Below, piece by piece: positions 1 to 7,975 of a stretch of 11,206 bases of DNA (positions are counted from its first letter, which is position 1; each line of letters starts with the position of its first letter). Under the pieces are notes generated by a model, which was not told the DNA's origin, ran no database searches, and was given only the letters and a program-made list of their open reading frames with translations. Source of the DNA: DATJLQ01 sp035509415 (GTDB taxonomy: Bacteria > Pseudomonadota > Alphaproteobacteria > JACZXZ01); NCBI GenBank assembly GCA_035509415.1, contig DATJLQ010000221.1:1-11206 (forward strand), read 5' to 3'. The translations under genes were made by a program, and so were the position numbers.

Positions 1-1
1 G

Positions 2-682
2 CTGGGCCTGGATTGGACCAAGCTCGGGAACGATCTCCGAAATTCGTTCAGCCGGTCGCTCGCGAGCATGATCGTGAGCGGCACGAGCTTCCAGAAGGCG
101 CTGCAGCAAATCGGTCAATCCGTCCTGAGCGACTTCATCAATCAGGAAACCCAGCGAGTCTGGAGCTGGCTCTCCGCCGAGGCGGATCTGACCGCCGCGA
201 CCATTGCGGGCACCACCGAGCGCAATGCGCTCGAGCAATCCTCGACCACCGGGTCGATCGGCGCCACGGCCGAAAAGGCGCTCGCCTCGATCGGCAATTA
301 CGCGGCCGAGACTTTCGCAGGCGTGTTCGCCTTCCTCTCGGACCTGCTCGGCCCCGCGGCCGCGGGACCCGCGGCGGCGGCGGAGGCGACGGTCCAGAGC
401 GTCGCGGGCTCGGTCGCGTTCGCCGAGCGCGGCTTCGACGTGCCGCGCGACACTTTCGCCTATCTCCACAAGGACGAGATGGTGCTGCCCGCCTCGCTCG
501 CGGGCCAGGTGCGCGGCGCCGCATCCGCGGGCGGCGGCGTCGGCGCGGCGCCCGTGATCAACCTCGCCTATACCGCCCAAGGCCGCACCACGGCCCACGA
601 GCTCCTCGGCCATTCGCGCACGATCGCGAGCGCCGTCGCGCGCGAGCTGCGCCACTTCAATCCGAACCTCAGGATGCGCTGA
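2..682 (+). CDS. Phage tail tape measure protein, C-terminal part (5' end outside window)
   Basis: The reading frame is open from base 2, so this is the last 226 residues of a longer protein whose start lies left of the window. The visible part resembles the C-terminal end of prophage tape measure proteins. It has an amphipathic helical stretch (KALQQIGQSVLSDFI), an Ala-rich hydrophobic segment with FAGVFAFLSDLLGPAAAGPA, and then the typical end block HKDEMVLPASLAG, a Gly-rich linker and a basic tail. Tape measure proteins set tail length and help DNA pass the envelope; the FAGVFAFL region is the kind of hydrophobic segment thought to enter the membrane. The DUF2460 gene starts two bases after its stop, the GTA/siphophage order. 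An internal ATG at 68 is not a plausible start because coding clearly extends upstream. The family call is by pattern recognition; the missing N-terminus prevents a length check. Confidence 0.82.
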   Translation: MGLDWTKLGNDLRNSFSRSLASMIVSGTSFQKALQQIGQSVLSDFINQETQRVWSWLSAEADLTAATIAGTTERNALEQSSTTGSIGATAEKALASIGNYAAETFAGVFAFLSDLLGPAAAGPAAAAEATVQSVAGSVAFAERGFDVPRDTFAYLHKDEMVLPASLAGQVRGAASAGGGVGAAPVINLAYTAQGRTTAHELLGHSRTIASAVARELRHFNPNLRMR

Positions 683-684
683 CC

Positions 685-1281
685 ATGTCGAACGCGATAT
701 TCCCGACGCTTCCGGGGCTCGCCTGGAACGTGGTGCGCTCGCCCATCTGGTCGACGCGCGTGCAGACAACCGTCTCGGGCAAGGAGACGCGCACGGCCGA
801 CTGGGTCACCCCGCTCTGGCAGTGGGAGCTCCAATACGAGCTCCTGCGCGACGACGCGACCGACGAGCTTCGGACCCTCATGGGGTTCTACCTCCAGCGC
901 CAGGGCTCGTACGACGATTTCCTGTTCCAGGATCCGGACGACAATTCGGTCGCGGGCGCGGTGGTCGACAGCTCGGCCGACGGCAGCACGACCGCATTCC
1001 AGCTTCTGCGCAGCCTCGGCGGCTATCCCGAGCCGATGACCGCGATCGACGCGGTGAGTGCCGTCTATCTGAACGGCACCGCCCAGGCCACGAGCGGCTG
1101 GAGCGTCGATCTTTCGACCGGCATCCTCACCTTCGCGACCGCACCCGCGTCGGGAAGCGCGATCACCGCGGACTTCACCTATTACTTCCGCGTGCGCTTC
1201 AAGGAAGACGAGGCGGATTTCGAAAAATTCGCCCAGGCGCTTTGGGGCCTCAAGACCATCCATCTCATGAGCGTCAAATGA
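685..1281 (+). CDS. DUF2460 / TIGR02217 family phage tail protein (GTA gp12-like distal tail protein)
   Basis: This 198-residue protein begins MSNAIFPTLPGLAWNVVRSP and contains the features of the DUF2460 family: a conserved PxFST-like start (here SPIWSTRVQTTVSGKE), the W-x-PLWQWELQYELLRD block at about residues 40-57, the GFYLQRQGSYDDFLFQDPDD block near residues 66-85, and the closing YYFRVRFKEDEADFEKFA segment. In Rhodobacter GTA the homologue (gp12) is the distal tail protein linking the tail tube to the baseplate hub. The ATG at 685 lies two bases after the tape measure stop, with AGGA at 671-674 as a possible weak ribosome-binding site, so translation is probably coupled. The stop overlaps the next start (ATGA). 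Length is near normal for the family. The frame is open far upstream, but that extension only overlaps the tape measure gene and is not believed. Confidence 0.9.
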   Translation: MSNAIFPTLPGLAWNVVRSPIWSTRVQTTVSGKETRTADWVTPLWQWELQYELLRDDATDELRTLMGFYLQRQGSYDDFLFQDPDDNSVAGAVVDSSADGSTTAFQLLRSLGGYPEPMTAIDAVSAVYLNGTAQATSGWSVDLSTGILTFATAPASGSAITADFTYYFRVRFKEDEADFEKFAQALWGLKTIHLMSVK

Positions 1282-2138
1282 AGACCGCAAGCTCGGCACT
1301 CCAGACGCTGCTCGCGGGCGGGCAGTTCTACATGGCGGATCTCTATACCTTCACGCTCGTGGGCGGCGGCGTGCTGCGCTACACGGACGCCGAGATCGAC
1401 GTGGCCGCGAACGGCTTCACCTTCACGAGCGAGGGGCCGGTGTTCGACCGCACCAACGGCGGCACCGCCGAATGGAAGCTCGGCCTCGAGGTCGACACGT
1501 TCGACATCACGGTGCTCCCCGGCCCGGACGACACGATGAACGGCGCCCCCTTTCTCTCGGCGCTGCGCATGGGCATGCTCGACGGCGCCACGGTCCAGGT
1601 CGAGCGCGCCTTCATGGCGAGCTGGGGCGACACCTCGGCGGGGACGGTGATTCTTTTCCTGGGACGCGTGGGCGAGGTCGATGCCGGTCGCACCCAGGCA
1701 ACCATCCACGTCAACAGCCATCTCGAGCTGTTCGACATCGCCATGCCGCGCAACCTCTACCAGCCGAGCTGCGTCAACACGCTCTACGACGGAAGCTGCA
1801 CCGCATCGCGCGCGGCCTTTGCGGTCACGAGCAGCGTCGCCGCGGGCTCGAGCCAGACCGACGTGCTGTGCGCGCTCACTCAGGCGGCAGGATGGTTCGA
1901 CCTCGGCGTGCTCGAGGCGACCGGCGGCGGCAATGCCGGCTTCGCGCGCATGGTGAAATGCTACACGCCGGGGAGCTTCACGCTGGTCTCGCCGTTCCCG
2001 GTCGCGTTCGCGGTGGGCGATCCGTTCACGGCCTATGCCGGCTGCGACAAGACCCAGGCGACCTGCCAGTCGAAATTCAACAACCTCGCCCATTTCAAAG
2101 GCTTTCCCTACATCCCGCCGCCCGAGACGGCGCGTTAG
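1278..2138 (+). CDS. DUF2163 / phage BR0599 family tail hub protein (GTA gp13-like)
   Basis: This 286-residue protein starts at an ATG overlapping the preceding stop codon (ATGA), so it is probably translationally coupled. The N-terminal half (about residues 15-160) carries the DUF2163 pattern: LYTFTL, a YTDAEIDV strand, and EVDTFDITVLPG. The C-terminal half has the BR0599 pattern with cysteines at 165, 174, 256 and 263, in the contexts NLYQPSCVNTLYDGSC and GCDKTQATCQSKFNN followed by HFKGFPYIP. These four cysteines are the family hallmark and are the likely ligands of an iron-sulfur cluster; phage lambda tail-tip protein gpL and the GTA hub are reported to hold one. Two further cysteines (198, 228) do not look like part of the quartet. 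The protein would sit in the baseplate hub between the distal tail protein and the NlpC/P60 peptidase encoded next. Metal binding is inferred. Confidence 0.9.
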   Translation: MKTASSALQTLLAGGQFYMADLYTFTLVGGGVLRYTDAEIDVAANGFTFTSEGPVFDRTNGGTAEWKLGLEVDTFDITVLPGPDDTMNGAPFLSALRMGMLDGATVQVERAFMASWGDTSAGTVILFLGRVGEVDAGRTQATIHVNSHLELFDIAMPRNLYQPSCVNTLYDGSCTASRAAFAVTSSVAAGSSQTDVLCALTQAAGWFDLGVLEATGGGNAGFARMVKCYTPGSFTLVSPFPVAFAVGDPFTAYAGCDKTQATCQSKFNNLAHFKGFPYIPPPETAR

Positions 2139-2177
2139 CACGTTCGCTCGCCCGCGCGGCAACGGAGCAGGCATCCC

Positions 2178-2618
2178 GTGACCCAGGAAGAACGCGCGCG
2201 CCGCGACGCCGTGCTCGCGGCCGCCGAAGGCTGGCTCGCGACACCCTATCACCATCAGGGCCGCGTGCGCGGCGCGGGCGTCGATTGCGCGACGCTTTTG
2301 ATCGAGGTCTATCGCGCGGCCGAGATCGTGCCCCACATCGACCCGCGGCCTTATCCGCCCGATTGGCATCTCCACCGCTCGGCCGAGCGCTATCTCGGCT
2401 GGGTGCTGCGTTACGCGCGCGAGGTCGCGGCACCGGGCCCCGCGGACGTGGCGCTGTTCCGCTTCGGGCGCTGCTTTTCCCACGGCGCCATCGTCGAGGA
2501 CTGGCCGCGTTTGATCCACGCCTATATCGGCCAGGGCTGCGTGCGTGCCGACGCGACCAAGGCGCCGCTCGTGGGGCGGCCGGTGCGCTTCTTCAGCCCG
2601 TGGCCAGAGACGCTATAG
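2178..2618 (+). CDS. NlpC/P60 family phage cell-wall peptidase (TIGR02219, GTA gp14-like)
   Basis: This 146-residue protein is a compact NlpC/P60 domain. The catalytic triad is visible: Cys37 in GAGVDCATLLIEVYR, His102 in GRCFSHGAIVED, and a third polar residue, His114, in RLIHAY. The PGPADVALFRFG strand before the His102 motif is also typical. Members of this phage subfamily cleave peptide bonds in peptidoglycan. As a tail component they open the wall locally during infection rather than lysing the host from within. The start is GTG at 2178, with GGAG at 2164-2167 about ten bases upstream; no better ATG fits the conserved N-terminus (W-L-x-TPYHHQGRVRG). The gene lies between the hub and tail-tip genes exactly as in GTA clusters. 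Length matches the family, and no key residue is missing. Confidence 0.93.
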   Translation: MTQEERARRDAVLAAAEGWLATPYHHQGRVRGAGVDCATLLIEVYRAAEIVPHIDPRPYPPDWHLHRSAERYLGWVLRYAREVAAPGPADVALFRFGRCFSHGAIVEDWPRLIHAYIGQGCVRADATKAPLVGRPVRFFSPWPETL

Positions 2619-2645
2619 CGCGCGGGCCCCATCGAGGAGTGAGCC

Positions 2646-5600
2646 ATGGCAGGATTGATCGGCGGCAGCGCCAAGACCAACGCGACGACGGCGCCCGCCG
2701 CGACAAGTCTCCGCATCCAGACCAGCAACACCGGCATGGCGCTTCCGCTCGTCTACGGACAGACGCGGGTCGCGGGCAACCTCATCTGGTACGACGACTT
2801 CGCCTCGACACCCGTATCCTCGGGCGGCGGCGGCGGGGGCGGGAAGGGCGGCAGTGCGCCGAGCTCCACCGGCAGCACGAGCTACGATTATACCGCCTCG
2901 GTGATGTTCGGTATCTGCGAGGGACCGGTCGGCGGCATCGAGACCGTCTGGCGCGACAAGGACACGATCTCGAGCGACCCGAGCAATGTCGCGACCGTCT
3001 CGAGCACGGCGAGCGAGACCTACGCCGTGCCGCCGGGCCTCGCGGTCGCGGTCCGCAATGCGGCAAGCTTCGTCTCGGACGGCGGCGTGGTTTCGGGCAT
3101 GGCCCCGCTCACCGCGGGCGCCTCGAGCAACGGGTACCGGGTGAGCGCCGGCACCTACACGTTCACCGGCGATCTCGCGGGAACCACGGTCTCGATCACC
3201 TACAGCTACACGCTCTCGCTCCAGGAGCCGCCGCTCGGCTTCGCGCTCGTCAACGGCGCCCTCGGCCAGCCGGTCTGGGGCTATCTCTCGAGCGTCCATC
3301 CCGAGGCGGCCCTCGGCTACAACCAGATCGCCTACGTCGCCTGCGCCAATTACGACCTCGGCGACAGCGCCTCGCTGCCGAACCACAATTTCGAGATTCT
3401 CGGACTCCTCGCGGGCACGGTCGCGGGGGTACTCGACGTCAATCCGGCCGACGTGGTGGCGGACTACCTGATCGATCCCGAGCACGGCACCGGCTTCGAT
3501 CCAGCATTGCTCGCCGATCTCTCGACCTATCGCGCCTATTGCCAGGCGGCGGGGCTTCTGGTCTCGCCCGCCTATACCGACATCGAGACGGCCAACGACG
3601 CGCTCGAGCGCCTTGCGACCCTCACCAACAGCGAGTTCGTCTGGTCCGAGGGCAAGCTCGACATCGTGCCCTATGGAGATGCGGCGCTGAGCGCCAACGG
3701 TGCCGTCTACACGCCGCCCTCGGCCCCCCTCTACGACCTCGACGACGACGACTTCCTCGCGATCGACAACAACGACCCGGTGCAGCTCACGCGCTCGCGT
3801 CCGGCCGACCAGATGAACTCGGTCCAGCTCGAGTTCTGCAACCGCGCGATCGCCTACAACATCGACATCGTCGAGGCGAAGGACGAGGCGCAGATCGCGC
3901 TCTACGGCGCGCGCCCCGAGCAGTCGCTCCAGGCGCACGAGATCTGCGATGCCGGCGTCGCGCGCACCTCGGCCCAGCTCTGGCTCCAGCGCCAGGCCGT
4001 GCGCAACACCTACAAGTTCAATCTCGGCTGGCGCTATGTGCTGCTCGATCCGATGGACATCGTCACCATCACCGACGCCAATCTCGGGCTCGAGCGCCAA
4101 TGGGTGCGCATCACCGACATCGCCGAGGATTCGAGCGGCACGCTCGCGGTCACCGCCGAGGAATATCTCGCGGGCACCGGCGCCGCCGCGACCTACGCGT
4201 TCGAGATCACGAGCGGGAAGGGCATCAATCCCATGGTGGCGCCCGGTAACGCGCTCGCCCCGGTGTTCATCGAGCCGCCCGACGCGCTCACGACCAGCGG
4301 CCTCGAGGTGTGGATCGCGACCGCGGGCGGAGCCGATTGGGGCGGCTGCGACGTCTGGATCTCGACCGACGACGCGACCTACAAGCTCGCCGGGCGTTTC
4401 AACGGCCGCTCACGCATGGGCACGCTCACGGCGGCGCTCGGTGCGGTCGCCCCCGCCGCGACCGGTCCGACGGTCGATTCGAGCGACACGCTCGCGGTCG
4501 ATTTGAGCGCCAGCGCCGGCGTCCTTCTTTCGGGCACCGAGGCGGACGCGTTGGCGCTCGACACGTTGTGCTTCGTCGATGGCGAGCTCGTGGCCTACGC
4601 GAGCGCGACCCAAACCGCGGCCAACGCTTACGCGCTCACCTATCTCGCGCGCGGCGCCTATGGCACGACGATCGCGGGCCACGCGGCCGGTGCGGCCTTC
4701 GTGCGCCTGGATCAGGGCGTGTTCAAATATCCCTACGATGCGAGCCGCATCGGCCAGCCGATCTACGTCAAGCTGCTCTCTTTCAACATCTTCGGCGGCG
4801 CCGAGCAGTCGCTCGCGGACGTCTCGCCCTACACCTACGTGCCCACCGGTGCTGCCCTCGCGTCGCCGCTCCCCGACGTGACCGGACTCGTGAGCGCCTT
4901 CGTGGGCGGCCAGACGGTGCTGCAATGGAACCCGGTCGCCGATTTCCGCGCCGTCGACTACGAGCTGCGCATGGGGACCTCCTGGGCCGGTGCGCGCGCC
5001 CTTCCGCGCACGCCGCTCACCTCCTATCCGTCCCAGGGCGACAGCACCTATTGGGTCGCGGCGCACGCCAATCCGCTCACCGGCCTCGACGTCTACAGCG
5101 CCGATCCCGCGGCGATCGCGATCGCGGGCTCGGTTCTCGTGCGCAACGTGGTCGCGAGCTTCGACGAGGCGGCCGCGCATTGGCCCGGCACGGTTTCGGG
5201 CGCCGCGTTCGTGAACAGCGACGGGCTCGAGCTCGGCTCGACCGGAAACATCCTCGGCGTCGCGAACCTGCTCACCCTCGCGGACGTGATCTGGTACGGC
5301 GGCGTCGCCGCGAGCGGAACCTATACGTTCCCCGCGAGCGAGACGGTGATCGTGAGCCGCGTCGCCTCCTGCGCGGTCAATTTCGGCTTCACGGCCTACG
5401 GCGTGTCGATCTACGACAACGTGCTCGCCGTGCCGGACATCCTCGGCGTCACCGACTTCCTCGACGCGGCACTCGGCGCCCAGCTCTCGGTCCAGCCGCA
5501 GATCAGCCTGTCCCAGGACGGCACGAGCTTCGCGCCGTGGCAGAACTGGGTCCCGGGCCAGTATCTCGCGCGCGGATTCATGGCGCAAATCCTGATCGCG

Positions 5601-5888
5601 AGCGACGATCCCCAGGTGCGCGTGGTAGTGAGCGCGCTCACGTTCCTCGTCGACGTGCCCGACCGGGTCGATACCGGCACCGCCGTCGCGGTGCCCACAA
5701 GCGGGCTCGCGGTCGCCTACGCGACGCCGTTCAACGCCGTGCCCAATCTCCAGGTCACCATCCTCTCGGCGAGCGCCGGCGACGACGCGATCGTGTCCGG
5801 CTCGACGATCTCCGGCTTCTCGATCTCGATCGAGAACGGCGGCGCGCCGGCCGCGCGCTCGATCAACTGGGTCGCCCAGGGCTATTGA
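2646..5888 (+). CDS. Large tail-tip / baseplate hub protein, GTA gp15-like with a lambda J-like C-terminus
   Basis: This 1080-residue protein starts at an ATG with a strong AGGAG at 2635-2639. Residues 34-110 carry the motif of phage tail-tip proteins (LPLVYGQTRVAGNLIWYDDF, then CEGPVGGI), interrupted by a seven-glycine run at 60-66. Residues of about 190-500 look like a Phage-tail_3 (PF13550) hub domain, ending in WRYVLLDPMDIVTITDANLG. Residues of about 550-735 resemble the C-terminal region of GTA gp15 (LEVWIATAGGADWGG, LTYLARGAYGT). A fibronectin-III-like segment follows at about 740-830. The last 80 residues, from DVPDRVDTGTAV to the terminal NWVAQGY, resemble the distal end of J-like proteins. 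I see no GTA_TIM glycoside-hydrolase domain, which would explain its being shorter than GTA gp15. It probably closes the tail tube and mediates host contact. Domain edges are approximate and read by eye. Confidence 0.88.
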   Translation: MAGLIGGSAKTNATTAPAATSLRIQTSNTGMALPLVYGQTRVAGNLIWYDDFASTPVSSGGGGGGGKGGSAPSSTGSTSYDYTASVMFGICEGPVGGIETVWRDKDTISSDPSNVATVSSTASETYAVPPGLAVAVRNAASFVSDGGVVSGMAPLTAGASSNGYRVSAGTYTFTGDLAGTTVSITYSYTLSLQEPPLGFALVNGALGQPVWGYLSSVHPEAALGYNQIAYVACANYDLGDSASLPNHNFEILGLLAGTVAGVLDVNPADVVADYLIDPEHGTGFDPALLADLSTYRAYCQAAGLLVSPAYTDIETANDALERLATLTNSEFVWSEGKLDIVPYGDAALSANGAVYTPPSAPLYDLDDDDFLAIDNNDPVQLTRSRPADQMNSVQLEFCNRAIAYNIDIVEAKDEAQIALYGARPEQSLQAHEICDAGVARTSAQLWLQRQAVRNTYKFNLGWRYVLLDPMDIVTITDANLGLERQWVRITDIAEDSSGTLAVTAEEYLAGTGAAATYAFEITSGKGINPMVAPGNALAPVFIEPPDALTTSGLEVWIATAGGADWGGCDVWISTDDATYKLAGRFNGRSRMGTLTAALGAVAPAATGPTVDSSDTLAVDLSASAGVLLSGTEADALALDTLCFVDGELVAYASATQTAANAYALTYLARGAYGTTIAGHAAGAAFVRLDQGVFKYPYDASRIGQPIYVKLLSFNIFGGAEQSLADVSPYTYVPTGAALASPLPDVTGLVSAFVGGQTVLQWNPVADFRAVDYELRMGTSWAGARALPRTPLTSYPSQGDSTYWVAAHANPLTGLDVYSADPAAIAIAGSVLVRNVVASFDEAAAHWPGTVSGAAFVNSDGLELGSTGNILGVANLLTLADVIWYGGVAASGTYTFPASETVIVSRVASCAVNFGFTAYGVSIYDNVLAVPDILGVTDFLDAALGAQLSVQPQISLSQDGTSFAPWQNWVPGQYLARGFMAQILIASDDPQVRVVVSALTFLVDVPDRVDTGTAVAVPTSGLAVAYATPFNAVPNLQVTILSASAGDDAIVSGSTISGFSISIENGGAPAARSINWVAQGY

Positions 5889-5930
5889 GGGCGATCTCAT
5901 CCCGCGCAAATACTCCAGCGAGGCCCATCC

Positions 5931-7172
5931 ATGTCGCAGAACTCCCTCGTGCTGCCGACCACCGGAACGGTGAGCGGAACCGAGCTCGTCACCCTCGTCA
6001 ACCAGGCGCTCGATACGCTCAACACCGCGTGGAGCGGCGCCTCGGCACCCTCCGCGCCCGAGGCCTATCAGGGCTGGCTCGACACCTCGACCGCGCCGCC
6101 GACGCTGCGCATCTATGACGGGGCATCCTGGGTCGCGATCGCCCAGCTCGACACGACCAATCACCTGTGGCTGCCGCCCCTTGGCGGCGGCGCCGGCACG
6201 ATCGCGAGCGCATCCTCGTGCGATCTCGGCTCCCAGCCGCAGAGTTATCTCTCGATCACCGGCACGACGACGATCGCGAATTTCGGCGCGTCGATGAAGG
6301 TCGGGCAGATCAAGGCCGTCTCGTTCGCGGGCGCCCTCACGCTCACGAACGGCGTCAACCTGATTCTGCCGGGCGGCGCCAATATTCTCACCGCCGCGGG
6401 CGACATGGCGCTCGTGACCTGCACGGCGGCCGGCACGCCCAACACCTGCTCCGTGATCTACCGTCCCGCCAGCGGCAAGTCCGTCTCCGGCATCATCGGC
6501 GGCTCGCACAGTGCGACGACGCCCTATTCCTTCGCGACGACCGACGACGGCATCCTGCAATATTGCACGAGCGGCGCCTCCGTCTTCAACCTGCCGTCGG
6601 CGCCGCGCATCGGCTACGTCGCTGCCATCATGTCGATCGGCTATCAAGTCACGATCAACGCGTCGGGCAGCGATTTCTTCCAGTTCGGCAATGGCGCCGA
6701 TCCAACCAGCGTCGCCTTCACGGCGACCGCCTACGAGATGATCGTCCTCATCTATCGAGGCGGCGTCTGGCTTCCGCTCTACATGACGCCATCGATCGCG
6801 GCGTCGCTCGGCCTGACCTCGGCGGCGTTCACCAAGTCCTACACCTCGAGCCAGCAGACCATCACGGCCGGCGGCTCGCTCACCCTCGCCCACGGGCTCG
6901 GCGCGCAGCCGAAGCTGATCGTGATCAAGCTCCATTGCCTCACGGCCGAGAATGGCTACTCGGTCGGCGACGAGCTCATCGTGCCGCCCGGCTTCGTGAC
7001 CGACTCGAACGGCTCCGGACGCAACTGCGGCGTCGTGCCGGACGCGACGAACTTGAACGTCCGCTTCGGCTCATCGACCACCTACACCTTCCTCATCGGC
7101 AGCAAATCGACCGGCGTGCCTGCGGGCGCGACCAACACGAATTGGGCCGCGATCTTCGAAGCCTTCGCATAG
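5931..7172 (+). CDS. Putative tail fibre / receptor-contact protein
   Basis: This 413-residue protein lies 42 bases after the tail-tip gene, with GAGG at 5920-5923 about seven bases before the ATG. The N-terminus (residues 18-70) has a pattern common in phage fibre proteins: a short helix (ELVTLVNQALDTLNTAWSG), SAPSAPEAYQGWLDTST, then LRIYDGASWVAI. The middle is Thr/Ser/Gly-rich with alternating hydrophobics (GTTTIANFGASMKVGQIKAV), as in beta-rich trimeric fibres. The C-terminal 110 residues (ITAGGSLTLAHGLGAQPKLI, ENGYSVGDELIVPPGF) look like a beta-sandwich tip domain found at the end of such proteins. No enzymatic motif, signal peptide or membrane segment is visible. The role as an adhesion fibre attached to the hub is inferred from position and composition. 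Confidence 0.72.
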   Translation: MSQNSLVLPTTGTVSGTELVTLVNQALDTLNTAWSGASAPSAPEAYQGWLDTSTAPPTLRIYDGASWVAIAQLDTTNHLWLPPLGGGAGTIASASSCDLGSQPQSYLSITGTTTIANFGASMKVGQIKAVSFAGALTLTNGVNLILPGGANILTAAGDMALVTCTAAGTPNTCSVIYRPASGKSVSGIIGGSHSATTPYSFATTDDGILQYCTSGASVFNLPSAPRIGYVAAIMSIGYQVTINASGSDFFQFGNGADPTSVAFTATAYEMIVLIYRGGVWLPLYMTPSIAASLGLTSAAFTKSYTSSQQTITAGGSLTLAHGLGAQPKLIVIKLHCLTAENGYSVGDELIVPPGFVTDSNGSGRNCGVVPDATNLNVRFGSSTTYTFLIGSKSTGVPAGATNTNWAAIFEAFA

Positions 7173-7182
7173 GAGCCGCGAC

Positions 7183-7893
7183 ATGACCGATCAATCTTCC
7201 GCACCGCTCGCCTACTACGTCGACGCGACCGGGAATTATCTGGGATCCTTCGCGTCCGGCGCGACGATCCCGGCCGGCGCGGTCCAGGTGCCGACGCCGC
7301 CGCCGAGCCCGATCTTTGTCTGGAACGCGAGTGCCTCGCCGCCCGCGTGGCAGCAGATCGGCGTCACCTATTATGTCGACGCGAGCGGCAATTTCCTCGG
7401 CGGCTTCGGCGGCGGCGCCGCGCCGCCCGCGGGGGCGACGCAGGTCTCGGCCCCGCCGCCCGACGTCAATCACGTCTGGAACGCGACCGCGTCCGCCTGG
7501 AAGCTCAACGCGCCGGGCGCCCTCGCGGCCCTCGCGGCCAAGGCATCGGCATTGATCGCGGCCGGCTATCTTCCGTCGGGCCTCGCGAGCGTCACCAAGA
7601 CGTTGGCGCTCGACCCGGACTCGCTCAACAAGATCACGGCCCAGGGTGCCGCGGCGGACATCGCCATCCTCAAGGCCAATGGCGCCGCGGTCGCGACCGC
7701 CTACACGCTGCCCTGCGCCGACGGCACGCTCGCCACCGCCGCGGCGTCGGACTGCGCGGCCGCGGCCGAGGCGGTGCGCCTCTATGTCCAGGCGATCGAC
7801 GTGAACGCGGCCGCGCTCGCGGCCTCGATCGCGGCGGCGAGCGATCCCTCGACCGTCGACGTGACCCAAGGTTGGCCCGCGGCCGGTAGCTGA
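7183..7893 (+). CDS. Fibre-associated protein with two YYVDA repeats and a DUF4376-like C-terminus
   Basis: This 236-residue protein starts at an ATG seven bases after AGGAG (7171-7175), which overlaps the stop of the fibre gene. Residues 11-57 and 63-107 are two copies of a repeat built as YYVDA-T/S-GN-Y/F-LG-x-F, then PAGA-x-QV, PPP, a W-N-A motif and a closing W. Residues of about 112-206 resemble the DUF4376 type often found at the end of phage fibre-assembly or fibre-associated proteins: a helix ALAAKASALIAAGYLPSGL, then TLALDPDSLNKITAQGAAAD and a helical AEAVRLYVQAID. Its position directly after the fibre gene fits a chaperone or small structural partner. It is the last gene before an intrinsic terminator. 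The DUF4376 assignment is by resemblance; the function is not established. Confidence 0.7.
   Translation: MTDQSSAPLAYYVDATGNYLGSFASGATIPAGAVQVPTPPPSPIFVWNASASPPAWQQIGVTYYVDASGNFLGGFGGGAAPPAGATQVSAPPPDVNHVWNATASAWKLNAPGALAALAAKASALIAAGYLPSGLASVTKTLALDPDSLNKITAQGAAADIAILKANGAAVATAYTLPCADGTLATAAASDCAAAAEAVRLYVQAIDVNAAALAASIAAASDPSTVDVTQGWPAAGS
7213..7503 (+). repeat. Diverged tandem repeat coding for two YYVDA units
   Basis: Two in-frame units at 7213-7353 and 7369-7503 encode repeats of 47 and 45 residues with a short linker (QQIGVT region). Both contain YYVDA, GN-Y/F-LG, PAGA-x-QV, a PPP run and a WNA motif before the final tryptophan. The units have diverged at many positions, so the duplication is not recent. 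Confidence 0.8.
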
Positions 7894-7935
7894 CGCTTGC
7901 CGATCTCGCGCTTTTCCGTTCCCTCGTCCCCGTCC

Positions 7936-7961
7936 GCCGCGCGGCCCCCGCGCGGCTTTTT
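7936..7961 (+). terminator. Intrinsic (Rho-independent) terminator of the tail operon
   Basis: GCCGCGCG at 7936-7943 pairs perfectly with CGCGCGGC at 7949-7956, giving an 8-bp all-G/C stem with a five-base loop (7944-7948). It is followed at once by TTTTT at 7957-7961. It lies 43 bases after the stop of the YYVDA-repeat gene and ends only 14 bases before the next start codon. No room exists for a promoter between the T run and that start, so the next gene must be reached by read-through or from a promoter inside or before the hairpin. Confidence 0.88.
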
Positions 7962-7975
7962 CATTGGAGCCCAAA

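Noticed and set aside
2821..2856. GGC/GGG-rich tract as a simple-sequence phase-variation site
   Set aside because: It encodes an in-frame glycine linker typical of this position in the tail-tip family, and the units are not a uniform repeat likely to slip.
1472..4249. A 925-codon plus-strand frame across the DUF2163, NlpC/P60 and hub genes
   Set aside because: It is Arg/Gly/His-rich and runs over three genes with clear family motifs and ribosome-binding sites in other frames.
5107..5130. Repeated GCGATCGC-type palindromes like cyanobacterial HIP1
   Set aside because: The related ATCGCG string is frequent because Ile-Ala codon pairs and GCG/ATC codons are common in these Ala-rich proteins; there is no regular spacing.
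4410..6935. An 841-codon open frame on the minus strand across the hub and fibre genes
   Set aside because: Its product is Arg/Asp/Glu-rich low-complexity sequence, as expected of antisense frames in high-GC DNA, and the plus strand here carries recognisable proteins.
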